Below, in pieces: positions 1-8,790 of a stretch of DNA of 64,000 nt. Below the pieces are notes generated by a model. The model was not told the DNA's origin, ran no database searches, and worked only from the letters and a program-made list of their open reading frames with translations. Within the stretch, counting starts at the first letter, position 1; each line of letters begins with the position of its first letter. The position numbers were made by a program, and so were the translations under genes. Source of the DNA: Gordonia sp. ABSL11-1 (GTDB taxonomy: Bacteria; Actinomycetota; Actinomycetes; Mycobacteriales; Mycobacteriaceae). The stretch is from the NCBI RefSeq assembly GCF_030315685.1, contig NZ_JASXSI010000015.1, forward strand, positions 90,381 through 154,380, given 5' to 3'.

Positions 1-282
1 GTTGCGGTATTCGAGATTCTTCTCGATCCCGGTGTGCAGGTAGCCGATCCCGCATCGGGCCTCGGTGACCGTCTCACCCTCGATCTCGAGGATCAGCCGC
101 AGCACTCCGTGGGTGGACGGGTGTTGCGGCCCCATGTTGACGACGATGCGTTCGTCGCCGGGCTGCGCCGCAGCCCGTTCGCGGACGGCGGTGACGATGT
201 CGTCCCAGTCCTGGCCGGAGACGGTGTAGGTCTGCGTGGCGTGGATGTTGTCGTGTGGGGTGTTGTGGCCGGTGGTGGTCAT
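1..282 (-). CDS. nuoD: NADH-quinone oxidoreductase subunit D, N-terminal part (cut by window edge)
   Basis: Reads from ATG at 282 leftward off the window edge, so only about 94 residues are present. The fragment contains [19 protein letters not shown], the hallmark of the 49-kDa/NuoD subunit of complex I, and then [12 protein letters not shown]. NuoD helps form the quinone pocket of the peripheral arm on the cytoplasmic side of the membrane. Its start overlaps the nuoC stop by one base (TGATG), so the two are translationally coupled, in the order nuoA-B-C-D. Identification is firm; the C-terminus is unseen. Confidence 0.95.
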   Translation of the reverse strand, partial: MTTTGHNTPHDNIHATQTYTVSGQDWDDIVTAVRERAAAQPGDERIVVNMGPQHPSTHGVLRLILEIEGETVTEARCGIGYLHTGIEKNLEYRN

Positions 283-1031
283 CAGTTGTACGACCTCCGT
301 TGATCGGGCGGCGCGATGCGGGTTCCCTTGTACTCGACCGGAACCCCGCCGAGCGGGTAGTCCTTGCGCTGTGGGTGGCCCTGCCAGTCGTCGGGCATCT
401 CGATGCGGGTGAGCGAGCGGTGTCCGTCGAAGATGATGCCGAAGAAGTCGTACGTCTCGCGTTCGTGCCAGTCGTTGGTGGGGTAGATGTCGCAGAGGCT
501 GGGGATGTGCGGATCGTCGTCGGCGACCGTGACCTCCAGCCGGACCCGGCGATTGTGGGTGATCGACAGCAGCGGATAGACCGCATGGAGCTCTCGGTGC
601 AGGTCGTCAGGATAGTGAACTCCGTTGACACCCAGGCACAATTCGAATCGCAGGGTGTCGCGGTTGCGGAGGGTGAGTGCGACGGGGCGTAGGTGTTCGC
701 GGCGTACGTGCAGGGTCATCTCGTCGCGGAACACGACCACCTTTTCGATCGCGTCGTCGTAGGTGGCAGCCGGCGCGCCGGCGGCGGCCTGCTCGTCGAG
801 TCCGGCCGCCAGTTCGTCGGCGATCTCGTCGAAGTAGCCGCCGTAGGGGCGACTCGAACTCCCGGGGAGGGTGACGGCCTGGATCAGTCCGCCGTACCCG
901 GAGGTGTCGCCGCTTCCGTGGACACCGAAGAGTCCCTTCCGGACACCGATCTGCTCGGGTCCGGTCTGTTCGGGCCGGGTGAGTTCGCCTCCGGTCCCGC
1001 GGGTCTCCGGGCCCGATCCGGACCCCGTCAT
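282..1031 (-). CDS. nuoC: NADH-quinone oxidoreductase subunit C
   Basis: This 249-aa protein is the 30-kDa subunit of the complex I peripheral arm. The core around [19 protein letters not shown] is the family signature (ERE.YD..GI.F.GHP.L.RI), followed by [17 protein letters not shown] longer open frame runs further upstream but crosses nuoB. I chose ATG at 1031 because it overlaps the nuoB stop by four bases (ATGA), the usual nuoB/nuoC arrangement. A hydrophilic N-terminal extension of about 60 residues, rich in G, E and T, is typical of actinobacterial NuoC. Confidence 0.95.
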   Translation of the reverse strand: MTGSGSGPETRGTGGELTRPEQTGPEQIGVRKGLFGVHGSGDTSGYGGLIQAVTLPGSSSRPYGGYFDEIADELAAGLDEQAAAGAPAATYDDAIEKVVVFRDEMTLHVRREHLRPVALTLRNRDTLRFELCLGVNGVHYPDDLHRELHAVYPLLSITHNRRVRLEVTVADDDPHIPSLCDIYPTNDWHERETYDFFGIIFDGHRSLTRIEMPDDWQGHPQRKDYPLGGVPVEYKGTRIAPPDQRRSYN

Positions 1032-1582
1032 CGCAGGAGGCCCTTCATCTCGATCGTCGGCTTCGACTGCAGCGCGGCCTGTTCGGCCGCCCAGATGGCC
1101 TGTTCCCGGTTCACGCCCAGCGGCATCTGTGCGATCTGCTCGTGCAGTTTCAGGATGGCGTTGAGCAGCATCTCGGGCCGTGGCGGACAGCCCGGCAGGT
1201 AGATGTCGACCGGCACCACGTGGTCGACGCCCTGCACGATCGCGTAGTTGTTGAACATTCCGCCCGAGGATGCGCAAACACCCATGGCCAACACCCATTT
1301 GGGCTCGACCATCTGGTCGTAGATCTGCCGGAGGACAGGTGCCATCTTCTGGCTGACACGTCCGGCGACGATCATCAGATCGGCCTGCCGGGGTGAGGCC
1401 CGGAACGCCTCCATCCCGAACCGGGCGAGATCGTAGCGCCCGGACGTCGTGGCCATCATCTCGATGGCACAGCACGCCAGGCCGAAGGTGGCCGGCCACA
1501 GCGAGCCCTTGCGCATGAATCCGGCCAGATCTTCGACAGTGCTCAACAGGAATCCGCTGGGCAGCTTCTCCTCGAGTCCCAT
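1028..1582 (-). CDS. nuoB: NADH-quinone oxidoreductase subunit B
   Basis: This 184-aa protein is the PSST subunit, which holds the N2 [4Fe-4S] cluster that passes electrons to quinone. The cluster ligands are visible: tandem cysteines in [11 protein letters not shown], one in [14 protein letters not shown], and one in [13 protein letters not shown]. The length is normal for the family. It sits in the nuo operon between nuoA and nuoC, with a 4-bp overlap to nuoC. Confidence 0.97.
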   Translation of the reverse strand: MGLEEKLPSGFLLSTVEDLAGFMRKGSLWPATFGLACCAIEMMATTSGRYDLARFGMEAFRASPRQADLMIVAGRVSQKMAPVLRQIYDQMVEPKWVLAMGVCASSGGMFNNYAIVQGVDHVVPVDIYLPGCPPRPEMLLNAILKLHEQIAQMPLGVNREQAIWAAEQAALQSKPTIEMKGLLR

Positions 1583-1653
1583 GTCGCGAACCTCCTTGCG
1601 TGTAGCGGCGGTCGCCCCGCGTGCTCATCGGCGAGCGCGCGAGAGCACCGTGG

Positions 1654-2067
1654 TCATTCCCAGCTGAGTCCTCCGCGCCGCCACTCGTAGGCGTAGGCCA
1701 CCGAGACGTTGACGATGAAGAGGGCCATGGCGGCGAGACCGAACCATCCGAGGGCGTCGAAGGCGACGGCCCACGGGTAGAGGAACACGATCTCGATGTC
1801 GAAGATGATGAAGAGCATCGCGGTCAGGTAATACTTCACCGGGATGCGCTGAACCGTGCGTTCCAGGCGTGACGCCGTCATCACGGCGGGCCCGCCCGAC
1901 GACGAGAGCGCGTGTGACTCCGTCAGTGGTTCGATGCCGCACTCATAGGGTTCGAGTTTGGCGCGGTTGTACCGTTTCGGTCCGACGAGGAGAGCGATAC
2001 CGACCGAAAAGACCGCGAACGCCACCGCAATTGCCCCGAGGACCATGATGGGGACGTAAGCGTTCAT
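1654..2067 (-). CDS. nuoA: NADH-quinone oxidoreductase subunit A
   Basis: This 137-aa, three-TM subunit belongs to the membrane arm of complex I. YECGIEP is the conserved cysteine loop of NuoA, and [18 protein letters not shown] is the conserved second helix with its acidic residues. The frame is open to 2115, but I prefer ATG at 2067 (MNAYVPIMV) because it puts the first TM helix at the N-terminus as in homologues. It is the first gene of the operon, and the 71-bp gap to nuoB shows no obvious second promoter. Confidence 0.94.
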   Translation of the reverse strand: MNAYVPIMVLGAIAVAFAVFSVGIALLVGPKRYNRAKLEPYECGIEPLTESHALSSSGGPAVMTASRLERTVQRIPVKYYLTAMLFIIFDIEIVFLYPWAVAFDALGWFGLAAMALFIVNVSVAYAYEWRRGGLSWE

Positions 2068-2187
2068 AGCGTGACGGCCTCCGCAGGGTAGGGCCTGATG
2101 TGAGCTGTAACACACACACTACAAGCGGAACCGACGGACTTGTCGAGCTTTCGGGCACGTGTTTCGGCGGTTGCGGACGAGATCGGC

Positions 2188-2574
2188 TCAGAGCCCGGTG
2201 CTGCGCAGCAGCTCGACGAGAGTCGTCGACAAGGTGATCGGATCGACGGGCAGCGTCGCGGTCGCATCGGCACGTGACCAGTCGGCCAGCCACCGGTCGT
2301 CGGCCCGGCCGAGGAGCACCAGGATCGGCGGGCACGGGTCGACCTCGTCCTTCATCTGCTTGGCCAGTCCCATGCCGCCCGCGGGGGTCGCCTCCCCGTC
2401 CAGGATGACCACGTCGATGACACCGGCGTCGAGCTGTGCGAACACCATCGGCGCGGTCGCGACCTCGACGAAACTGAGCTCGGGCAGTGCTGGGTCGGGA
2501 TGGCGCCCCAAGGCGCCGATCACAGCTGCGCGCGTGTCGGAATGGTCGGAATAGACCAGAACCCGCAGGGCCAC
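2188..2574 (-). CDS. Response-regulator-like receiver protein upstream of nuoA
   Basis: This is a single receiver domain with no output domain. It begins LRVLVYSDHSDTRAAVIGAL, has VVILDGEATPAGGMGLAKQM in the phosphorylation-loop region, and ends in a receiver-type helix. M. tuberculosis Rv3143 is a similar stand-alone receiver in the same place before nuoA, so a link to respiration is likely. The frame is open upstream to 2706, but I prefer the GTG at 2574: homologues start just before LRVLVYSD, and a GAGGGG tract lies a few bases upstream. The 44-residue extension would be low-complexity. A phosphate-accepting Asp is plausible in VILDGE. Confidence 0.8.
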   Translation of the reverse strand: MALRVLVYSDHSDTRAAVIGALGRHPDPALPELSFVEVATAPMVFAQLDAGVIDVVILDGEATPAGGMGLAKQMKDEVDPCPPILVLLGRADDRWLADWSRADATATLPVDPITLSTTLVELLRSTGL

Positions 2575-2794
2575 GACCCCCTCGGCGTCCCGGGGCCCGC
2601 CCTCCCGAGGTCGCAGCGAGCGTTTCTCGTTGCTCCGGTCGGGGTCTGTCACGTCGAGCACATTACCGTCCCACCCTCGCCGACCGTGTGCAGAATCGCC
2701 CGCCATCGTCCGCCCGCCTCGCCGACCGTGTCCGGATTCTCGTCGATCGTGCCCACGACCACGCCGGTTGGGCAGGCTTTGCGTCGAACTGTGC

Positions 2795-3880
2795 TCAGTG
2801 ATCGGTGGAGAACCCGACCCGCCGACGATGGTTCTCCAGCGCGAAGGTCACCAGCTGATCGATGAGATCCGGGTATCGCACCCCGGTCGCCTCCCAGAGT
2901 TTCGGGTACATCGACCCCGGGGTGAATCCGGGAATCGTGTTGACCTCGTTCAACAGCCAACCGCGACCGCCCTCTTCGTAGAAGAAGTCGACGCGTGCCA
3001 TCCCGGCGCAGCGCAGCGCGGTGAACGCCTTGGCGGCGAGATAGCGCACCTCGCGGGTGGCGTCGTCGGGCAGTTCGGCCGGGATGACGAGCGTTGCCGC
3101 GCCGGTGACGTATTTGTCCTCGTAGTCGTAGAACTCACTGCCGGGGAGGATCTCGCCGGGTACGGACGCCTCGGGTGCCGTGTTGCCCAGGACCGCGACC
3201 TCGACCTCCCGAGCCGTGACATGTTCCTCGATGATCACCACGTCGTCGTAACGCAGGGCGATGTCGATGGCCTTGTCGAGTTCGGACGGATCGTGCGCCT
3301 TGGAGATGCCGACCGACGACCCGAGATTCGCGGGCTTGACGAACAGCGGCAGACCGAGTTCGTCGACGGCGCGGGCGACGATCGTGTTCGGGTCGTCGAT
3401 GCCGTCGCGGAACTCGATCCAGCGGCACTGCGGGATGCCGGCCTGTTCGGCGACGACCTTCGCCATCGCCTTGTCCATGCACAGCGCCGACGACAACACC
3501 CCGGCACCGACGTAGGGCACCTTGAACAGTTCGAGCATCCCCTGGATGGTGCCGTCCTCACCATGCGGCCCGTGCAGCAGTGGCAGGACGACGGTCACCG
3601 GTTGATCGGGGCCGTCGACCTCCCCGCGGATCGCGGTCAGCGGCTCGATCTCGGTGCCGGCGGCTTCGAGCCGATCCGGCAACGCACTGCCCTCGGTCAG
3701 CGCGGCGATCGCCTTGTCGTTGCGCAGCCAGGTGCCGCCCTTGGTGATGCCGATGGGTACGAGGTCGTACTTGCTGCGGTCGGCGGCGGCGAGCACATGG
3801 GCCGCGGTGACACAGGAGACGTCGTGTTCTGCGGACACCCCACCGAAGAGGACGACCAGACGCAGCAGGGGTGAAGCCAT
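2795..3880 (-). CDS. ddl: D-alanine--D-alanine ligase
   Basis: This ATP-grasp enzyme joins two D-Ala for the peptidoglycan stem. It begins LLRLVVLFGGVSAEHDVSC (family GG.S.EHEVS), carries HGPHGEDGTIQGMLE, the omega loop FYDYEDKY, and ends with LLNEVNTIPGFTPGSMYPKLW. The Tyr of the omega loop, rather than the His of VanA-type ligases, points to D-Ala-D-Ala and not D-Ala-D-Lac. At 361 aa the length is normal. ATG 3880 was chosen over upstream in-frame codons because homology begins there. It is divergent from the murF-like gene across 68 bp. Most Mycobacteriales carry a ddlA beside gpsA, so this may be a paralogue. Confidence 0.93.
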   Translation of the reverse strand: MASPLLRLVVLFGGVSAEHDVSCVTAAHVLAAADRSKYDLVPIGITKGGTWLRNDKAIAALTEGSALPDRLEAAGTEIEPLTAIRGEVDGPDQPVTVVLPLLHGPHGEDGTIQGMLELFKVPYVGAGVLSSALCMDKAMAKVVAEQAGIPQCRWIEFRDGIDDPNTIVARAVDELGLPLFVKPANLGSSVGISKAHDPSELDKAIDIALRYDDVVIIEEHVTAREVEVAVLGNTAPEASVPGEILPGSEFYDYEDKYVTGAATLVIPAELPDDATREVRYLAAKAFTALRCAGMARVDFFYEEGGRGWLLNEVNTIPGFTPGSMYPKLWEATGVRYPDLIDQLVTFALENHRRRVGFSTDH

Positions 3881-3948
3881 GGCAGACACGATACGGCCAG
3901 CGGGGACACCGCAGCCGCCCGAGGTCGGCGGGCTTGTAGCGTTGCGGT

Positions 3949-5271
3949 GTGCATGTGAGGGCGAGTGAGGTGGCCGAGGCCGTCGGCGGGCGGCTGGTCG
4001 GCGACGACGTGACGATCGACGGTGCCGGCATCGACTCTCGGAGCGTCCGCCCGGGTCAGCTGTTCGTGCCGATCGTCGCCGCGCGCGACGGCCACGAGTA
4101 CGTGTCGTCGGCGGTCGCGGGCGGAGCGTCGGCGTACCTGACCTCGGTCGGGCGACTGCCGGATGTCGCCGCACCCGCGATCGAGGTCACCGAGACCGCG
4201 GCTGCGCTCGCCGATCTCGGCGGTGCCATACGAGACCGGCTGCCCGATCGCGTCGTCGGCGTTACGGGTTCCGTCGGCAAGACCTCCACCAAGGACCTGC
4301 TCGCCGGCGTGCTCGCCACGACCTATCGGACCACCGCCAGCGAGAAGTCGTTCAACAACGAGCTGGGTCTGCCGCTGACGCTGTCCAACGCCCCCGACGA
4401 CACCGAGGCGGTCGTCGTCGAGATGGGCGCCCGCGGCATCGGCCACATCGATCTGCTGTGCGGTATCGCCCGGCCCACCGTCGGCATCATCACCCGCGTC
4501 GAAGGCGTGCATCTGGAGTTGTTCGGCGACATCGACGCCGTCGCGCAAGCCAAGGGCGAACTGGTCGAGGCGCTTCCGGTCGACGGCCTCGCGGTGCTCA
4601 ACGCGGACCATGCGCGAGTGGCGGCCATGGCCGACCGCACCGACGCCGGCGTGCTGACCTTCGGGCTCACCCCGGCGGCCGACGTGCATGCCGCCGACGT
4701 CGTCCTCGACGACCAGTTACGTGCCTCGTTCCGGCTGCACACCCCGTGGGGTGAGACCGACATCCGGTTGGGTGCACGAGGCGAACACCAGGTGCCGAAC
4801 GCGCTCGCCGCGGCGGCCGCGGCCGGCTGGCTGGGCGTACCCGTCGACGTCATGGCCGACGGATTCCTCGGGGCCGCGCTGTCCGGACTGCGGATGGAGC
4901 TGTCCACGACGGCGGGCGGCGTGACCATCATCAACGACGCCTACAACGCGAATCCGACGTCGATGGCGGCAGCGCTGTCGTCGTTGGCGGCGCTCGACGC
5001 CCCGCGCCGGGTCGCGGTCCTCGGGACGATGGCCGAACTGGGTGCCGACTCGGCGACCGAGCACGTCGCGATCACCGCCCGCGCACGTGAACTCGGTGTC
5101 GATGTCATCGCGGTCGACGAACCCGACTACGGCGAGGACGCCCGCCACGTCCCCGACGTCGACGGCGCCGTCGCCGCACTCGGCGACCTCGCGTCCGGCG
5201 ATGCCGTGCTCGTCAAGGGCAGCCGGGTCGCCGCACTCGAGCGTGTCGCCGAGGCATTGCTCGAGCGCTGA
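3949..5271 (+). CDS. murF: MurF-family UDP-MurNAc-tripeptide--D-Ala-D-Ala ligase
   Basis: This 440-aa ATP-dependent Mur ligase begins at GTG. It has an N-terminal MurF-type uridine-binding domain (DSRSVRPGQLFVPIVAARDGHEY), the P-loop VTGSVGKTSTKDLLAGVL, FNNELGLPLTL, the NADHARV central motif and INDAYNANPTSMAAAL in the C-terminal domain. The product adds D-Ala-D-Ala to the nucleotide precursor. It lies head-to-head with ddl, which makes its substrate, and outside a dcw division cluster, so it may be a second MurF. The start region is GTG-CAT-GTG, and the exact start is uncertain by two codons. Confidence 0.9.
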   Translation: MHVRASEVAEAVGGRLVGDDVTIDGAGIDSRSVRPGQLFVPIVAARDGHEYVSSAVAGGASAYLTSVGRLPDVAAPAIEVTETAAALADLGGAIRDRLPDRVVGVTGSVGKTSTKDLLAGVLATTYRTTASEKSFNNELGLPLTLSNAPDDTEAVVVEMGARGIGHIDLLCGIARPTVGIITRVEGVHLELFGDIDAVAQAKGELVEALPVDGLAVLNADHARVAAMADRTDAGVLTFGLTPAADVHAADVVLDDQLRASFRLHTPWGETDIRLGARGEHQVPNALAAAAAAGWLGVPVDVMADGFLGAALSGLRMELSTTAGGVTIINDAYNANPTSMAAALSSLAALDAPRRVAVLGTMAELGADSATEHVAITARARELGVDVIAVDEPDYGEDARHVPDVDGAVAALGDLASGDAVLVKGSRVAALERVAEALLER

Positions 5272-5292
5272 GCTGGTCCGCCGGCGGCGACC

Positions 5293-6075
5293 TCAGCCGT
5301 CTCGCCCCTCGGCGTTCGCGACGATGATGTCGCGCAGGAACTGTGCGAGTCCCGGCGCCCGCGTGTCGTAGTGCGCGGTGAATCGCGGGTCGGAGAGGTA
5401 CATCTCGGCGAGATTCATCTGCATCTCGTACCCGCAGTCGTAGAACTTGTTGATCCCGGCCCGGTGTTCTTCGGCGAGGGCGTCGGCCTCCGGTGAACCG
5501 GCGGTGACCCCGGCGCGCATCGCATCGGCCAGCTTCGCCTCGAGTGCGTCGCCCTCGGCTTTGATCCGGCGCCAGTCGTCCTTGTCGAATCGGGCCGTCC
5601 GCTCCAGGCTCTGTCGCCACGCGTCGGTCTCCCCCCAGCGCTCCTGCGCCTCGGCGGCGTACTCGTCGCCCGGCCAGTCGTCGCCGAAGATCTCGGCCTG
5701 CTCCACCGCGGTCAGCTGGATGCCGTCCTTCTTCGCGTTCATCATCTCCTCCACTGCTGCGACCATCCGGTGCAAGCGATCGATCCGTTCGGTCAGCAGA
5801 TCGTGCTGATCCCGCAGATGCGCCATCGCATCCACGGACGGATCGTCGAGCAGGGTCGCGATCTGCTCCAGTGGGAAGCCCAGCTCACGGTAGGTCAGCA
5901 CGCGGTGCAGCCGTTCGACGTCGGCGTCGTCGTACTTCCGATAGCCCGACGCCGTGCGGCCCGACGGCACCACCAGCCCGATGTGGTCGTAGTGGTGCAG
6001 GGTGCGGACGCTGATCCCGACGAGCCGCGCGATTGCGCCGACCGTGCGCTGGTCTTCCTCGCTCACATCTGACAC
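5293..6075 (-). CDS. MerR-family regulator with TipAS ligand-binding domain
   Basis: This 260-aa protein starts with a MerR winged helix (TVGAIARLVGISVRTLHHYD, then GYRKYDDADVERLHRV) and a dimerisation coiled coil with MAHLRDQHDLLTERIDRLHRM. The C-terminal half (residues 130-255) has the TipAS/antibiotic-recognition look: EIFGDDWPGDEYAAEAQERWG and a terminal FYDCGYEMQMNLAEMYLSDP. TipA-type regulators are activated by bound thiopeptides or other hydrophobic ligands. The convergent neighbour is murF, and no regulated transporter is adjacent, so the target is unknown. Confidence 0.9.
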   Translation of the reverse strand: MSDVSEEDQRTVGAIARLVGISVRTLHHYDHIGLVVPSGRTASGYRKYDDADVERLHRVLTYRELGFPLEQIATLLDDPSVDAMAHLRDQHDLLTERIDRLHRMVAAVEEMMNAKKDGIQLTAVEQAEIFGDDWPGDEYAAEAQERWGETDAWRQSLERTARFDKDDWRRIKAEGDALEAKLADAMRAGVTAGSPEADALAEEHRAGINKFYDCGYEMQMNLAEMYLSDPRFTAHYDTRAPGLAQFLRDIIVANAEGRDG

Positions 6076-6138
6076 TGTGGTGCCTCACGTCGCGTCAGGG
6101 TCAAGGGCGGAAATCCGCCCTGAGTTCCACCGCGGAAC

Positions 6139-6585
6139 CTACGGCGCGAGCCCGAACTCCTGGTCGCCCTTGGTGCAGCTCGCGAGGATGCCGGTGGTCT
6201 CCGACGGCCCGCAGTCCCAGCCCGCCACCTGCTGCGGTGCTCCGGTCGCGATCTTCGGGCCGTACTCCGTCGCGACCTTCTTCGCGGTGCCGCAGTCCAG
6301 GTCGCCGCCGAGGATCAGGATGCGCAGGGCCCCGTCGGGACCCTTGGTGGTCCCGCACGCGGTGGTGTGGGCGTGATCGTCGGCGACGGAGGTCGTCGGG
6401 GAGGCCGGCTTCGGCCCGCCGACGACTGATGCGCTCGGGTTCTCCGACACCGTCGTCGCCGATCCGGAAGCCGCTCCCGATGACGGCGCGGACTCCCGTT
6501 CGGTGCCGCATCCGGCGAGTGCGAGGCCCAGCACCCCGGCGGCGAGAACGAACACGATTCGATGCAGGCTGCGCGACATGGACAT
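6139..6585 (-). CDS. Putative secreted lipoprotein of unknown function
   Basis: This 148-aa protein has a lipoprotein signal peptide: basic n-region MSMSRSLHR, a hydrophobic run, and lipobox LALAGC with the lipidated Cys near residue 26. A Ser/Ala/Thr-rich linker follows, then a small domain with four cysteines (TACG, DLDCG, GWDCG, ASCT), probably two disulfides. The ending KGDQEFGLAP resembles small mycobacterial lipoproteins of unknown role. ATG 6585 or 6579 would both serve as start. It is divergent from tgt. Confidence 0.75.
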   Translation of the reverse strand: MSMSRSLHRIVFVLAAGVLGLALAGCGTERESAPSSGAASGSATTVSENPSASVVGGPKPASPTTSVADDHAHTTACGTTKGPDGALRILILGGDLDCGTAKKVATEYGPKIATGAPQQVAGWDCGPSETTGILASCTKGDQEFGLAP

Positions 6586-6651
6586 CACCGTACCGGGTCC
6601 GATCGGCGTCCAGGTTTGGGCGGTGAGGCCCCCACCTGCAAGGATGCACCC

Positions 6652-7926
6652 GTGAGTTCCGACGACCCCGCCATCGGCCCTGATCATTCGTTCACCGTCG
6701 GCGCGTCTCTGCCCGGCACCAGGGGCCGGACCGGCGTCATCGACACCCCGCACGGGCAGATCCACACACCGGCCTTCGTGCCGGTCGGCACCAAGGCCAC
6801 CGTCAAGACGGTCCTGCCCGAATCGGTCGCCGAGCTCGGTGCGCAGGCGGTCCTCGCCAACGCGTATCACCTCTATCTGCAGCCCGGACCGGAGATCATC
6901 GACGAAGCCGGTGGTCTCGGGGCCTTCATGAACTGGCCCGGACCCACCTACACCGACAGCGGGGGATTCCAGGTCATGTCCCTCGGTGTCGGGTTCAAGA
7001 AGGTCATCTCGATGGATGTCGTCGGCGAGCAGAACGACGCCGCGACCGCCGCCGGCAAGGAGCGCCTCTCGGCCGTCGACGACGACGGCGTCACCTTCAA
7101 GTCGCATCTCGACGGATCAGCCCACCGGTTCACCCCGGAGGTGTCGATGCAGATCCAGCATCAGCTGGGCGCCGACATCATCTTCGCGTTCGACGAACTG
7201 ACCACCCTGATGAACACCCGTATGTATCAGGAGAATTCGCTGGAACGCACTCGGCTGTGGGCGATTCGCTGTCTCGCCGAACACAATCGGCTGACCCGCG
7301 AGCGCACCCATCGTCCGCCACAGTCGCTGTGGGGTGTCATCCAGGGCGCCCAGTACGAGGATCTGCGCCGCAAGGCCGCGCGGGACCTGGTCACCATGAG
7401 CGCGATGGACCAGGCCGACGGCGGGCGTGGTTTCGGCGGCTTCGGGATCGGCGGTGCGCTCACCAAGGACGACCTCGGCACCATCGTCGGCTGGGTCAAC
7501 GACGAACTGCCGCAGGACAAGCCGAAGCATCTGCTCGGTATCAGCGAGCCGGACGACATCTTCGTGGCGATCGAGAATGGCGCCGACACCTTCGACTGCG
7601 TGTCGCCGACCCGCGTCGCCCGTAATGGGGCGATCTACTCGCGCGACGGCCGGTACAACGTCACCAATGCCAAGTACCGCAAGGACTTCCGGCCGCTCGA
7701 TGCCGAGGTGGAGAACTACAGCTCGCAGTACACCCGCGCGTACCTGCACCATCTGTTCAAGGCCAAGGAAGGACTCGCGGCGACGCTCGCGACGCTGCAC
7801 AACGTGTCGTTCATCGTGCAGATGGTCGACGGTGCCCGCGGCGCCATCGAGGCCGGGAACTACATCGAGTACCGCGACGACTTCCTGGGCCGGTACTACG
7901 CGAGTTCCCGCAGCTCGGGGTCCTGA
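6652..7926 (+). CDS. tgt: tRNA-guanine transglycosylase family protein lacking the zinc cysteines
   Basis: Tgt swaps guanine-34 of GUN-anticodon tRNAs for preQ1 on the way to queuosine. The 424-aa protein has HTPAFVPVGTKATVK, YTDSGGFQVMSL with the base-binding Asp, FGGFGIGGAL, and the nucleophile Asp315 in TFDCVSPTRVARNG. GTG 6652 follows an AAGGA ribosome site and is in frame; an upstream open stretch lacks homology. Bacterial Tgt normally ends with CxCxxC plus a His around zinc. Here the equivalent positions are Val353, Asn355 and Ser358, with one residue deleted afterwards, while His383 remains. I read this directly from the codons. Function may be altered or metal-independent. Confidence 0.88.
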   Translation: MSSDDPAIGPDHSFTVGASLPGTRGRTGVIDTPHGQIHTPAFVPVGTKATVKTVLPESVAELGAQAVLANAYHLYLQPGPEIIDEAGGLGAFMNWPGPTYTDSGGFQVMSLGVGFKKVISMDVVGEQNDAATAAGKERLSAVDDDGVTFKSHLDGSAHRFTPEVSMQIQHQLGADIIFAFDELTTLMNTRMYQENSLERTRLWAIRCLAEHNRLTRERTHRPPQSLWGVIQGAQYEDLRRKAARDLVTMSAMDQADGGRGFGGFGIGGALTKDDLGTIVGWVNDELPQDKPKHLLGISEPDDIFVAIENGADTFDCVSPTRVARNGAIYSRDGRYNVTNAKYRKDFRPLDAEVENYSSQYTRAYLHHLFKAKEGLAATLATLHNVSFIVQMVDGARGAIEAGNYIEYRDDFLGRYYASSRSSGS

Positions 7927-7928
7927 GT

Positions 7929-8537
7929 TCAGCGAAACCATTCGGCGGCAAGGTCATCCACCCGCTCGACTGCCTCTCCCGCGCCGGCCGGTGGCGCATC
8001 CACGATCACGAGTTCGGTCACGCCGAGCGCGGCGAGTGGTTCGATGTCGGCGACGTCGCCGGATCGTCTCGCCAGAGGATGCGCATCGCCTCGACATACC
8101 GCGCGGTCCTGGCGCTGCGGCGCTCGAACGGCACACCGAGTGCGTCGAACTCCTCACGCGACCAGCCGGTCCCGACACCCGCGGTGAGCCGTCCGCCGCT
8201 GAGGTGGTCCAGTGACGCGAGTTGCTTGGCCATGATCACGGGATCGTGCTCGGGTCAGGAGCCATACCCCGGTCGCGAGTCGGATCGTCGAGGTGGCCGC
8301 AGCGGCGAAGGACAATGTGATGGTCGGATCCAGCCAGTCCGCATCGGCCGGGACCGCGATCTTCCCGTCGGCCGTACAGGGATGTCGCGAGGCCTGTTCA
8401 TCGACCATCACGACGTGCTCGCGGGACCACAGGGTCGCGAAACCCCAGTGCTCGGCCCGACGGGCGGCGGCGTCGATGACGTCGCGATTCGCCCCCGTGC
8501 CGATCTCGAGTGCGTGCAGGCCGATGCGCAGCGTCAC
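7929..8537 (-). pseudogene. LLM-class (F420-dependent) oxidoreductase remnant, frameshifted and internally deleted
   Basis: From ATG 8537 the frame reads like a luciferase-like oxidoreductase (LRIGLHALEIGTGANRDVI, then STIRLATGVWLL). An extra T at 8255 on the plus strand then breaks it. Removing that base restores PEHDPVIMAKQLASLDHLSGGRL followed by TAGVGTGWSREEFDALGVPF. After ILWRDDPA near 8065 the middle of the domain is missing, and the reading jumps, in another frame, to the family C-terminus (LAALGVTELVIVDAPP, ending AAEWFR with a stop at 7929-7931). At about 203 codons against the usual 280 or so, it has lost roughly 75 codons. Non-functional. Confidence 0.88.
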
Positions 8538-8790
8538 GCCTGTAGATCATCCACCGGAACCGAGTTGCTCGCCTTCGTACCGCCGAGTCGCTGATTCGGG
8601 AACCACAACCCTGTCCGGCTCGTTGGGTTTGCGAACAGTACGCCGACTCGGCACCCTGAAGGGGTACCCCCGAGCCCGAACCGAGAGAGACGATGCGACG
8701 CGCCAAGCGCCGAAAACGCCGACGACGATCTGCCCACCACTGCTCCACCCTGCCTGACGACCACGCCGTCGCGGCTGCCCGGAGGTCGTC

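Noticed and set aside
2672..2750. Near-repeat of TCGCCGACCGTGT at about 2,677 and 2,720
   Set aside because: The copies diverge after the shared core; it is too weak to call an element.
2630..3874. A 414-codon plus-strand frame over ddl
   Set aside because: It is the antisense shadow of a well-supported D-Ala-D-Ala ligase, and the translation has no recognisable domain.
2795..3880. A VanA-type D-Ala-D-Lac ligase
   Set aside because: The omega loop has the Tyr/Lys pattern of D-Ala-D-Ala ligases, and no vanH or vanX gene is adjacent.
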